This document shows, piece by piece, positions 9,000-17,983 of a stretch of 64,000 bases of DNA (position 1 is the stretch's first letter; the number at the start of each line of letters is the position of its first letter). Both the position numbers and the translations under genes were made by a program. Source of the DNA: Deltaproteobacteria bacterium. Lineage in GTDB: Bacteria; Myxococcota; Kuafuiibacteriia; Kuafuiibacteriales; Kuafuiibacteriaceae. The DNA is taken from positions 1,798,001 to 1,862,000 of the forward strand of contig JADJBV010000002.1 of assembly GCA_016703535.1 (NCBI GenBank). Direction: 5' to 3'. The notes under the pieces were generated by a model that saw only the letters and a list, made by a program, of their open reading frames with translations, searched no databases and was not told the DNA's origin.

Positions 9000-9027
9000 G
9001 AAGGTGCGGGCCCGTCGCCTCTGCCCT

Positions 9028-9039
9028 GACCGATCGGTC
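9028..9039. promoter_or_regulatory. 12-bp perfect palindrome, candidate operator
   Basis: GACCGATCGGTC is a perfect palindrome in the non-coding stretch between the divergent nifJ and kinase genes. Short symmetric sites of this ACCGAnCGGT kind are typical of TetR-family regulators, but no such regulator gene is in the window. The position would allow control of either gene. Confidence 0.35.
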
Positions 9040-9112
9040 TGAACATGGCTGTAGGCCCCAGCCAACATCACGGATTGGCCCGCACTTTGGTCCGTCGGTG
9101 ATTCGCGGCCCG

Positions 9113-9137
9113 CGATTTGCCCCGGTTCCGCAAATCG
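9113..9137. promoter_or_regulatory. 8-bp inverted repeat upstream of the kinase gene
   Basis: CGATTTGC (9113-9120) and GCAAATCG (9130-9137) are perfect inverted repeats with a 9-base spacer. They end 33 bases before the kinase start. This may be an operator or a hairpin in the leader of the kinase/receptor operon. Confidence 0.4.
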
Positions 9138-9170
9138 TGCCACCTTTCTGCTGGCGCCCGGTCTTCTTTG

Positions 9171-10907
9171 ATGTCGCGAAAGCCCGACAAATTTGGCCGG
9201 TCGGTGCCTCCGCCGGTCCCTTCGGTGTCCTCGATCTCGGAAGAAGAGGACGGGATCGCCGCGCCCGAACCGTTGCCCGCCGTCAACCTTCAGGATCCCC
9301 GGATCGGCGAGACCTTGGCCGGTCGTTACCGCTTGGATCGGCTGGTGGGCAAAGGAGGGATGGGGCGGGTCTACAAGGGCACCCAGTTCCCCCTCAATCG
9401 CCCGGTCGCGGTGAAGATCCTCAACCCCGAGTTCCAGAAGAAGGACCCGCAGTTCGTCCGGCGCTTTTTTCTGGAAGCGGCCTCGGCGGCGCGCCTCTCC
9501 CACCCCAACACCATCACCGTGTTCGACTATGGCGAGTCGGAGCGGGGCGAGTTGTTCATCGTCATGGAGCTGCTGAAGGGCCTGCCCCTCAGCAAGGTCA
9601 TCGCCAGCGACGCGCCGTTGTCCGCCGAACGGACCCTCTACATCGGCATGCAGATCTGCCGGGCCCTCCGGGAGGCGCACACCAAAGGGATCATCCATCG
9701 GGATCTCAAGCCCGGGAACATCTTGCTCCTCGAAGAAGGGGACGACGCCGACTTCGTGAAGGTGCTCGACTTCGGCCTGGTCAAGCTCTTTACGCCGCCG
9801 GGCAACGTGGTCGATCACATGCCCGAAGATCCGGTGACGCCGCCGCCGATCGAGACCGAACTCACCAAGGCCGGCATGTTCTTGGGTTCACCCAAATACA
9901 TGTCGCCGGAGCAGATCCAAGGCACGCCCCTCGATCCCCGGACCGACATCTACTCCTTGGGCGTGTTGATGTTCCAGATGGCGACCGGCAAGCCGCCCTT
10001 CACCGGCGCCACCAGCGTCGAGGTGATCTACAAACACGTCAACGAGCCGGTTCCAACCTTCGCTTCCTACGGCGTACAAGTCCCGCCCGAGCTGGAGGCG
10101 ATGATCCACCAGATGTTGGCCAAACATCGGGATGACCGCTTCGAGTCGATGGCCACCTTGTTGGCCCGAATGAAGGACGTGTCCCGGCTGATCACCGGCG
10201 TCAGCGCCGCCAGCATGACCGGCATCGACATCGACCCTTCCGAGGTCGGCGCCTTGATCAAACGCCCTCGGGGCACCATCCCGCCGACCGGCACCGTCAG
10301 CATTCGGCCCCGGGTCCACGGCGCCAAAAGTTCGGAGCGGCCGTCGGTGTTGCCGGTGCCTCCTTTGGCCTCGGGCCCGCCCACTCGGGAGGCGGCCTTC
10401 GCCGAAACCCACGGCACCGATGACACCGGCAGCGGCGCGGTGCTGAAGAAGCGCAAGGCTCAAAGCGTCAACCGGCTGGTGACCGCCGCGCCGGTCGTGG
10501 CGGGCGCGGCCTTCGTGGTGATGTTGGGCGTGTTGGCCTACGTGGTGGCCATGCCCAAGCCCAACGGTGCCAACTCCCAGGCCCCAGTCCCCGAGGCCGC
10601 CGACCCCGAGTTGGCGCCCCCGAAGTTGACCCGGGTCCACCTCGAGTCGGAGCCCAGCGGGGCCGAGGTCTTCGATCGGGGCGTCAACTTGGGCACCACC
10701 CCTTTGCAGGTCCAGCTGCCCGCTGCGGGGATCCCTCACGAGTTCCTCTTCAAAAAAGACGGCTTTCAGGATGTCGTCGAGACCCGACAGATCGCGGGCA
10801 ACGAGGTGTCGGTCCGCGCCAAGCTGGCCACCGCCAAACGCGCCACCCCACCTCCTCCTCCGCCCGCCCGTGGTCCGGAAGAGGACTACAAAGAGAATCC
10901 GTACTAA
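9171..10907 (+). CDS. Membrane-anchored Ser/Thr protein kinase with PEGA domain
   Basis: This 578-residue Hanks-type kinase shows, in order, the glycine loop VGKGGMGRVYKG, the lysine strand VAVKIL, the catalytic loop IIHRDLKPGNILL, the metal-binding DFG in VLDFGLVK and the MSPEQ segment, so it should be active. The kinase domain spans roughly residues 45-330. A disordered linker follows, then one membrane helix (about residues 440-463). After that comes a PEGA domain (about 487-553), a small beta domain common in surface proteins, and a proline-rich tail. The kinase would face the cytoplasm and PEGA the periplasm. ATG 9171 was chosen over an ATG at 9117 because coding character begins there. 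It is the first gene of a tight run and lies 15 bases before the receptor gene. Confidence 0.93.
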   Translation: MSRKPDKFGRSVPPPVPSVSSISEEEDGIAAPEPLPAVNLQDPRIGETLAGRYRLDRLVGKGGMGRVYKGTQFPLNRPVAVKILNPEFQKKDPQFVRRFFLEAASAARLSHPNTITVFDYGESERGELFIVMELLKGLPLSKVIASDAPLSAERTLYIGMQICRALREAHTKGIIHRDLKPGNILLLEEGDDADFVKVLDFGLVKLFTPPGNVVDHMPEDPVTPPPIETELTKAGMFLGSPKYMSPEQIQGTPLDPRTDIYSLGVLMFQMATGKPPFTGATSVEVIYKHVNEPVPTFASYGVQVPPELEAMIHQMLAKHRDDRFESMATLLARMKDVSRLITGVSAASMTGIDIDPSEVGALIKRPRGTIPPTGTVSIRPRVHGAKSSERPSVLPVPPLASGPPTREAAFAETHGTDDTGSGAVLKKRKAQSVNRLVTAAPVVAGAAFVVMLGVLAYVVAMPKPNGANSQAPVPEAADPELAPPKLTRVHLESEPSGAEVFDRGVNLGTTPLQVQLPAAGIPHEFLFKKDGFQDVVETRQIAGNEVSVRAKLATAKRATPPPPPPARGPEEDYKENPY

Positions 10908-10922
10908 GTTCCGCGTCGCCCC

Positions 10923-13757
10923 ATGCGCTTTCTGCTTTCGCTCGCGCTCGTGTTGGTCCTGTCGACGTTGACGACGCGTTGGGCCCACGCCGACTCCAAG
11001 GCCGACGCTCGCCGCTACTTCCAACAAGGGATGGCGGCGCTGGAGGCCGGTCGATATCGAGAGGGCATCGACCTGCTCACCAAAGCCTACGAGATCCGTC
11101 CCCACCGCAACGTGTTGTTCAACATCGGGCGGGCCTACGCCTCTTTGGGAGAGCTGGACCAGGCGACCGACTACTTCGAGCGATACCTGGCCACCGATCC
11201 GCCCGACGCGGCGAAGGTCCGCTCCACCATGGCCGAGCTGGAAGAGCGGCGGCGCCTGCGCAACCTGGTCGATCAAGGGATGGCGGCGATCCGGGCCCAA
11301 CGCCACTTGGAGGGGGCGGCGCTCCTGCAGCGCGCCTACGACGAGCGGCCCCACCCCAACATCCTCTTCAACTTGGCCCGAGCGTATGAAGACGGCGGTG
11401 ACTCGGCCCGCGCCTTGGCCTCCTACCGCTTGTACCTGGAGTCGCGGCCCAAAGACTCGAGCCGGGTCGAGGCCCGCATCGCGGCCCTAGAAGGCAAAAA
11501 ACGCGACGATCGGGTGGCCCGGGTCGAACCGCCCCGGCGTCGGGCCTCACCGCCGCCGCCGCCGCCACCACCACCGCCCAAAAAACGGGGCAAAGATCGG
11601 GACAGCGAAGATCCACCGCCGCCAGCCAACGGGGTCAGCGAAGAGCAGCTGGAGAAGTTGGCGGAGTTGATCATCGGTCGCCTCAAACAAGAGGGTGCCT
11701 TGTCCTCGCCGCCGCCGCCGGTCGAGGAGCCGCCGCCCCCTCCGCCGCCGGCGACCGTGGTGGTCGAGACCACCCCCTTGGCCGAGGTGCCGACCAGCAC
11801 CGCCGTGACCCTCGAGGCCAAAGGTGGCGAGGTCTACGACGAGGTGGTGATCACCGCGTCTCGCCGGGCTCAGTCGCCGATCGACGCGCCGAACGCCGTC
11901 ACCATCCTCACCGAAGAAGACATCCGCCTCTCCGGGGCCCGGACCCTCCCGGACCTCTTGCGCCGGGTGCCGGGCATGGACGTGATGGCGATGTCATATA
12001 CTGATTATAACGTGGCCATGCGCGGCTTCAACCGCCGCATCGCCAACAAGATCTTGGTGTTGATCGACGGCCGCACCGCCTACGCCGACTTCTTGGGCGG
12101 CACCCAGTGGCGGACCTTCACCATCGACCTGCTCGACATCGAGCGGGTCGAGGTGGTGCGGGGCCCGGGTTCGGCGATCTACGGCGCTTATGCCTATACC
12201 GGCATCATCAACATCATCACCAAACGCCCCGCCGACATCCGGGGCTCCACCGCCCAACTCGGCGGCGGCAACGGCCGTCGCGTCGACAGCGCCTACCAAT
12301 ACGGCATGAACAAAGGGCCGGTGGGGGTGCGGGTGTCAGCCGGCTTCGAACGGGCCGACAAATACGAGCTGGAGTTCGATCCCCAGCGGGTCGACTACAC
12401 CACCAACGTCGCCGACCCCGAGAAGTCGCTGGAGGTGGCCCGCTTCGATGGCCAAGCCGAATACAACTTCAGCGACACCAGCCGCGCTTACCTCGGAGCG
12501 GGGGCCCGGAGCGGCTTCTCCGAGTTTTACGGCGTCGCCTCCTTGCGCAACCAGGCCACCGATGGCCAGGAGTACAACGTCCGGGGCGGCGTCGACACCG
12601 ATCTGGTTTCCTTGCGGGCCTTCTGGAACCGCCAGCGCCTGACCTCGACCCCCGAGTTTTATCGGGTGGGCACCGACGATCTGGGCTCGACGGTGCGCTT
12701 CGACCTGGTTTCGGTGGAGCCGGTGTTTCGCCCCGAACTCGAGCTCTTCGGCACCCACTCGATCGTGGTCGGCGGCGAGTTCCGCCACAAGTTCATCGAC
12801 TGGGACTACCTCTCGGGCCCCCAGACCGAAAACCACTTCGCCCTGTTTTTCCAGGACTCCTGGAAGCTCAACGAGACCATCAGCCTCTTGGTGTCGGGGC
12901 GCCTGGATCTCCACCCGATCGTCGGTCCCTTGGGTTCACCGCGGGCGGCGGTGATCTGGAAGCCGGCCCCTCGCCAGGCCCTACGTTTGTCCATCGGCAC
13001 CGCCTTCCGGACCCCGACCATGGCCGAGACCTACCTGGATCTGGCGATCAGCTCTCCTCAACCCGGCGTGGCGGTGACCTTGATCGGCGGCCAATCGGGG
13101 CTGGATCCCGAGGCGATCACCACCTTCGATCTGGGCTACCGCTTCGACGCTGACTTCGGCGAGCTGGAGGCGGTGGTCTACCTGAACCGGGTCAGCGATC
13201 TGATCAGCCGCACGCCGCTGCAGGCGACCGGCATCGAGCAGGTCTTCCGCCCGGACCTGGGCGCCTACGTGGCGGCAAACTCCTTCTACATCAACGATCC
13301 CCGGGTGTTTTTGGCCTTGGGTGGGGAACTTTCGGCCCGCGTTTATCCGATCGACGGCGTGGATCTCGGCGGCAGCTACGCGGCCCAATACATCTTCGAT
13401 CAGGACTCGGGCGATCGCTTCACCGACTCTCCGATCCACAAGTTGACCTTCTGGGGTCAGCTGCGGACCCGGGTGGGGCTCGATCTCGGCCTGTCGGTCC
13501 ACTTCACCAGCTCCCAACGTTGGGTCGAGCCCGACTACGATCCCAACTCGGCCACCGGCTTCGACGCCGAACCCTTGCCGCTGCCCAGCTCGGTGTTGGT
13601 CATGGGCCGCATCGGTTATCGATTGCTCGACGATCAACTGGAGGTGGCGGTCTCCGGGACCAACCTCCTCGACTTCGGCGATCTACGGCACCGCGAACAT
13701 CCTTACGGCAACCAGCTCGAGGCCCGGCTTTTGGGTCAGGTCACGGCGAGGTTCTAG
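10923..13757 (+). CDS. TPR-TonB-dependent outer-membrane receptor fusion
   Basis: This 944-residue protein starts with a signal peptide (cut after about AHA, residue 23). Two to four TPR-like repeats follow (25-190), then a very proline-rich linker (about 200-290). A TonB-dependent receptor fills the rest. The plug begins near residue 303, with a YDEVVITASRR box, TLPDLLRRVPGMDV and VEVVRGPGSAIYGAYAYTG. The beta-barrel continues to the C-terminal aromatic residue (TARF), the usual outer-membrane end signal. Receptors of this family pull large or scarce ligands across the outer membrane using TonB. A periplasmic TPR arm in front of the plug is unusual. No tonB, exbB or exbD is present here. The stop is directly followed by the next gene's ATG. 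Confidence 0.92.
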   Translation: MRFLLSLALVLVLSTLTTRWAHADSKADARRYFQQGMAALEAGRYREGIDLLTKAYEIRPHRNVLFNIGRAYASLGELDQATDYFERYLATDPPDAAKVRSTMAELEERRRLRNLVDQGMAAIRAQRHLEGAALLQRAYDERPHPNILFNLARAYEDGGDSARALASYRLYLESRPKDSSRVEARIAALEGKKRDDRVARVEPPRRRASPPPPPPPPPPKKRGKDRDSEDPPPPANGVSEEQLEKLAELIIGRLKQEGALSSPPPPVEEPPPPPPPATVVVETTPLAEVPTSTAVTLEAKGGEVYDEVVITASRRAQSPIDAPNAVTILTEEDIRLSGARTLPDLLRRVPGMDVMAMSYTDYNVAMRGFNRRIANKILVLIDGRTAYADFLGGTQWRTFTIDLLDIERVEVVRGPGSAIYGAYAYTGIINIITKRPADIRGSTAQLGGGNGRRVDSAYQYGMNKGPVGVRVSAGFERADKYELEFDPQRVDYTTNVADPEKSLEVARFDGQAEYNFSDTSRAYLGAGARSGFSEFYGVASLRNQATDGQEYNVRGGVDTDLVSLRAFWNRQRLTSTPEFYRVGTDDLGSTVRFDLVSVEPVFRPELELFGTHSIVVGGEFRHKFIDWDYLSGPQTENHFALFFQDSWKLNETISLLVSGRLDLHPIVGPLGSPRAAVIWKPAPRQALRLSIGTAFRTPTMAETYLDLAISSPQPGVAVTLIGGQSGLDPEAITTFDLGYRFDADFGELEAVVYLNRVSDLISRTPLQATGIEQVFRPDLGAYVAANSFYINDPRVFLALGGELSARVYPIDGVDLGGSYAAQYIFDQDSGDRFTDSPIHKLTFWGQLRTRVGLDLGLSVHFTSSQRWVEPDYDPNSATGFDAEPLPLPSSVLVMGRIGYRLLDDQLEVAVSGTNLLDFGDLRHREHPYGNQLEARLLGQVTARF

Positions 13758-16694
13758 ATGCGCGCCTCGGTACTCTTCACCATCGGGCTCGGGGTCGTGT
13801 TCGGCTGCGACGGCCCCAACATCAACGAATACGAACCCCGGACCGGGATCATCACCGGCACCGTACTTTATCGGCCGGCCGCGGTCAGCAACGACCCCTG
13901 TACGCCGGCCCCGGCCAAGGGCAACGTGGTCATCACCTTGTTCGCGGCGGATCGACTGCCGCCGCCGACCGGCACCTCCGGGCCGGTGAGTTTCATCGTG
14001 ATCCCCGAAGCCAAGATCTTCGACGTGGGGGCCCCCGACGCCAGCGGCCTCTACGCGGTGCCGTACACCATGCCCACCGTGCCCGCCGGGCGTTATCAAC
14101 TCCGGGCCTTCCTCGACGCCGACTCGGACTTCGTGCCGACCGTCGATCTTTTGGCTCAGCCGACCGCGGGCGACGTCGGCGGGGGCCACGTGGACCCCGA
14201 AACCGGGGACTTTTTGGAGGTCGAGGTTCAAAACGATCGGGAGACCTCGCAGGTCACCATCTCCTTGGGCCGCACCATCCCGGTCGATCGGCCCGCTTTT
14301 GCCATCACCTCCACCACCACCTTCACCTTGCCCTTCACCACCCCCCGGACCTTGGTGCTGGAGTCTCACCCCATCGAACGGCCACGCCTCTCCTTGTCGC
14401 CGGCCTGCACCAAGTTCTTGATCACCTTCGTCGACGACAACGGGGATGGTGTCACCGACGATCAAAACGGCGATCACCTGCCCGATCTGTACCCCCGGGT
14501 GGTGTTGCGGCGGGTCCCGAGCGCCGAATATCCCGGCACGGTGTTGGTGCCGGCGATCCTCAACCCCTTCCCGTACCTGGACACCTTGGAGCGGGCCGGC
14601 GCGGCGGTGGTCGACACCTTGGAGTTGATCGTGCCGCCGGTGGCGGTCGAACGCAGCGCCACCGGCGATCGTTTTTTGCCCGAGATCCCGGCCGGCCAAT
14701 ACGAAACGGTGGTGATCAGCGGGACCGGCCAGACCTGGCAAGTCCCCAACGGCCTCGATCGGATCCAACCCGAAGGGGGGCCGGATCCCACTCAGTCGGT
14801 CTACGTCCAGATGATCGAAGGCGGCGTACGGCCGACCGGCAGCATCAGCGGCCAAGTCGAGGTCAGCGATCCCGCCGACAGCGAGGTCTACGTCTTCGCC
14901 TTTCGCGCCCAAGATCCGCCGCCGCCTGCGGGCACCGGTCGCCCGGTGGCCTTGGCCAGCCTCAACCGGGCCGCCTTCACTCCGGTCGGCACCGGCCGGG
15001 CCGGGCGTTACACCTTGAGGGGCCTGCCCGACGGCGACTACTTGATCGCCGCCTTGGCCGACAAGGACTCGGACTTTTCGCCGCTGGTGGACCTGGTCGC
15101 CCAACCCAGCAAGGGGGATCTGTTGACCTCGGTCCCGACCGCGGCCCGGGTGATGGGGGTGCCCCTCGACGCCGTTAACCTGGTGATCGATCGTCCCCTC
15201 GACTTCGATCGGCCGGCCTTCAAGTTGGGCGCGAACACCACCTTCCCAGCCATCGGCCTGCCGGCCCGAATCGAAGTCAGCAGCCAAGGGATCCCGCGGA
15301 TCGGGATCTCCGAAGGTTCGTTGATCCCGGTGGCCCTCGCCGGCACCGATCAAGAGGGCGACAACCTGCCCGACCTTTTGCCCAGGGTGCTCCTGACCAA
15401 GATGGTCGACGTGGGCCCGGCGGCGACGGCGCCCGATGATCCAGCCCGGATCGTCATCCCGGGGATCATCGATCCGCTCCCGTTTTTGGCGGCTTTTGGC
15501 CGAGGTGCCCCGGCGGTTCCGACCACCAGCTTTTCGGTGATCTTGCCGCCGGTGGCCTTGGACTTTTCGCAAGGTGGCTTGCGGATCGCGCCGCCCGCCG
15601 GACGGTATCGAGTCAACCTCCTTTCGGTCACGGGGCAGACCTGGTCGGTCCCCAACAACCTGGACGTGGTGTTGGGGCGAAGTGGCACCCTCAACGCCGA
15701 TCCCACCCAATCCCAGGTGGTGGAGCTCAGCCCCGCGCCCCTGCCCGGAGGTGGGATCGGCGGCACCATCCAGCTCCTCTCGGCGCCCCCGGCCGGTGAC
15801 TTTCAGGTGGTGGTCTTGGCCTTCGATCGGACCCGGCCGCCGCCACCCCTCGGCAACGGGCGACCCGTGGCCAACGCAATCATCTCCAAGGCCAACTTCA
15901 ACGCGGGCACCGCCGAATACCTGCTGCGGGGCCTGCCGACGGGGCGCTACGAGGTCCGGGCCTTCCTCGACGCCAACGACAACTTCGTGCCCTGGTTCGA
16001 CACCCGCAACCAACCCGACGCCGGTGATCTGGGCGGCGGTTACCTTTTGCTTCCGCAAGGTACCTTGCAAGAGGTAGTGGTCGATGCCTTGGCCGGGGTC
16101 ACCGCCGGGATCACGGTCAGCATCATCGACGCCGCCGCCTACGCCACCGATCGTCCGGCCTACGCCATGAGCCCCAACCAGCCGATCTTGCCTTCGACCG
16201 GTTCGGTGACGGTGCAGCTCGACGCCTTGGTCGCGACCACTGACGTCTTGACCACCAACGGCGTGTTCCCGATCCGCTGGGTCGATCTCGACGCCGATGG
16301 CCTGGCCGACGATCGCAACGGCGACGGCGTCCGAGATCTTTTCCCGATCGTGGTCGCCGAGAAGTTGGCCGACAGCGGCGAAGGATTGGATCCGGCCGGG
16401 GTGCGGATGGTGGGGATCATCAACCCCGCTCAGTTTGCGCCCCTCGGCTTCCCCGCTGGCGACCCCACCCAGGTCAACGTCACCGCCTTGGCCAGCCGAA
16501 TCCAGGTCCAGTTCGTGCCCTTTGCGGTGACCCAGGCCGCCCCGACCACGCCGATCCCGGCCCCGATCGGCCGTTACCGGATCACCTTGATCAACCCCCG
16601 AGGCCAGACCTGGACGGTACCCAACGAGTTGGCCCGGGCCACCGGCAGCGGGCTGGAAGTGGGGCAGGGTGGTTACCTCTCGGTGAGCCCGTGA
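13758..16694 (+). CDS. Large lipoprotein with a threefold internal repeat
   Basis: This 978-residue protein has a lipoprotein signal (lipobox VFGC near residue 17). It contains three related units starting near residues 30, 361 and 665. Each unit opens with a carboxypeptidase-regulatory-like beta domain (GRYxLRxFLDADxDFVP pattern) and ends with a section that closes on a GQTWxVPN motif. Two units also carry aspartate-rich loops such as DDNGDGVTDDQNGDHLPDL, which look like calcium-binding repeats. It has no spacer from the receptor gene and overlaps the next gene by 4 bases, so it is probably the receptor's surface partner. The ligand is unknown. Two GCAAG-N4-CTTGC palindromes fall inside it. 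Confidence 0.85.
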   Translation: MRASVLFTIGLGVVFGCDGPNINEYEPRTGIITGTVLYRPAAVSNDPCTPAPAKGNVVITLFAADRLPPPTGTSGPVSFIVIPEAKIFDVGAPDASGLYAVPYTMPTVPAGRYQLRAFLDADSDFVPTVDLLAQPTAGDVGGGHVDPETGDFLEVEVQNDRETSQVTISLGRTIPVDRPAFAITSTTTFTLPFTTPRTLVLESHPIERPRLSLSPACTKFLITFVDDNGDGVTDDQNGDHLPDLYPRVVLRRVPSAEYPGTVLVPAILNPFPYLDTLERAGAAVVDTLELIVPPVAVERSATGDRFLPEIPAGQYETVVISGTGQTWQVPNGLDRIQPEGGPDPTQSVYVQMIEGGVRPTGSISGQVEVSDPADSEVYVFAFRAQDPPPPAGTGRPVALASLNRAAFTPVGTGRAGRYTLRGLPDGDYLIAALADKDSDFSPLVDLVAQPSKGDLLTSVPTAARVMGVPLDAVNLVIDRPLDFDRPAFKLGANTTFPAIGLPARIEVSSQGIPRIGISEGSLIPVALAGTDQEGDNLPDLLPRVLLTKMVDVGPAATAPDDPARIVIPGIIDPLPFLAAFGRGAPAVPTTSFSVILPPVALDFSQGGLRIAPPAGRYRVNLLSVTGQTWSVPNNLDVVLGRSGTLNADPTQSQVVELSPAPLPGGGIGGTIQLLSAPPAGDFQVVVLAFDRTRPPPPLGNGRPVANAIISKANFNAGTAEYLLRGLPTGRYEVRAFLDANDNFVPWFDTRNQPDAGDLGGGYLLLPQGTLQEVVVDALAGVTAGITVSIIDAAAYATDRPAYAMSPNQPILPSTGSVTVQLDALVATTDVLTTNGVFPIRWVDLDADGLADDRNGDGVRDLFPIVVAEKLADSGEGLDPAGVRMVGIINPAQFAPLGFPAGDPTQVNVTALASRIQVQFVPFAVTQAAPTTPIPAPIGRYRITLINPRGQTWTVPNELARATGSGLEVGQGGYLSVSP

Positions 16695-17923
16695 GCTTCG
16701 GCCCCGCGGCGGCGTTGCTGGGGGCCTTGTGTGTCCAAGTTCGGCCTGAGCTCCTGCTCGACGCCACCGAAGCCGCCTTGGCCGGGAAAAAGAGCGCGGC
16801 GTTGTCGACCTTGTCGGGGGCAGGGCTGGACCCGGCCGACCACGACGCCTTGGCCGGGCTGATCCACCTCACCGCCGGAGATCGACGGGCGGCCCGAGGT
16901 TTGTTGAAGGCCCCGCGGCTGGCGGCGTATCGGGCCATGGCCGAACAAGGAGATCCGGGGGGCCTGGGGCGGGCCCGGGAGATCTTGGCCAAGGCCGCCG
17001 AGGCTGAAGACGCCGAACCCGAGACCCTGTTTTTGGCGGCGTTGGCCTTCAGCGCCGAAGGTCAGGCCGAAACCGCGGATCGGCTGCTGAGCCGGGCCCT
17101 CAAAAAAGCCTCGGCCTTGGATCCGGCTTGGGCTCCTGATCCGGCGGCCCGGTTGGCCCTGGAGGTGGAGCGGATCCTCTCGCCGCTTTCGTCGGAGCTC
17201 GGCGAACGTTTGCAAGTTGCCTTGCAAAAGGCCGGGCGAACCGGGGCGGTGGTGCGCCGGGCCGAACGCCCCGCGGTGGGCCTACAGCCCCTTTTGGGCA
17301 AGGCCTTGCCGCCGGGGGTGGAGGCCGCCAAAGACTTGGCCGAAGCCGAGGCCCATCTCCGCGAAGATCCGAGCTCCCTGCGGCATCGGGCCGCGTTGAT
17401 CGACGTCCTGATCAAGGAAGGGAACCTGGAGCGGGCCGAGGCCATGACCCATGAGTTGCTGCAGAAGCGCCCACCGGACCTCGATCCGTACGTGCGCTTC
17501 GCCAAGATCGCCGCGGCCCGGGGGCAGGCCAAAAAGGCCGAGGTCCAACAGCTCCGGAGCCAGGGACATCGAGAGCAGCTCGATCGCCGCCGAGCCGAAC
17601 TTTCCCAGCGGGAGCGGGCCCTGCTGGCGGTGGCCGACGCCGAGTCGGGGGTCGGGATCGCCGGGCTGGAGAACCAACGCCGGGAGCACATCCGGCTGTC
17701 TTTACCCTTCGATCTGGCGATCGCTCGTCAGGGCAAGCCGGGTGAGGCGCGAGCGGCGCGGGATCGGATCTTGAGCGCCTGCGGGGCTCGTTTGTCGGCA
17801 TTTCTCGAGCACCAGGGCCCTTGGGAGCAGTTTCAGCTGCGGTGGACGATCTACGGGAAGCCCGAGAACATCCAGACCCGCCTCCCGGCGGCCGATCCTG
17901 GGCGATGTGCGGCCCCTCGATAG
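16691..17923 (+). CDS. Alpha-helical TPR-type repeat protein
   Basis: This 410-residue, alanine- and leucine-rich protein is built from helical hairpins of TPR type. Examples are the segments near ETLFLAALAFSAEGQAETAD and RAALIDVLIKEGNLERAEAM. A short hydrophobic start may be a weak signal peptide. The GTG start overlaps the stop of the lipoprotein gene by 4 bases. TPR proteins act as scaffolds, and the location suggests it belongs to the kinase/receptor/lipoprotein assembly. The last 40 residues, with a Cys in SACGARLSAF, are not repeat-like. Confidence 0.75.
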   Translation: MSFGPAAALLGALCVQVRPELLLDATEAALAGKKSAALSTLSGAGLDPADHDALAGLIHLTAGDRRAARGLLKAPRLAAYRAMAEQGDPGGLGRAREILAKAAEAEDAEPETLFLAALAFSAEGQAETADRLLSRALKKASALDPAWAPDPAARLALEVERILSPLSSELGERLQVALQKAGRTGAVVRRAERPAVGLQPLLGKALPPGVEAAKDLAEAEAHLREDPSSLRHRAALIDVLIKEGNLERAEAMTHELLQKRPPDLDPYVRFAKIAAARGQAKKAEVQQLRSQGHREQLDRRRAELSQRERALLAVADAESGVGIAGLENQRREHIRLSLPFDLAIARQGKPGEARAARDRILSACGARLSAFLEHQGPWEQFQLRWTIYGKPENIQTRLPAADPGRCAAPR

Positions 17924-17983
17924 CCCGATATTCCCGCCTCCAGGCCTTGACCCGGCCCCCAGACCCCCGGTTTGCTGCGAAGG

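Noticed and set aside
5410..9042. Series of long plus-strand open frames across nifJ
   Set aside because: They are antisense to nifJ and contain only low-complexity Gly/Val/Gln-rich translations.
13683..16070. 795-residue minus-strand open frame
   Set aside because: It is antisense to the triplicated lipoprotein; it repeats because the sense strand repeats, not because it is a gene.
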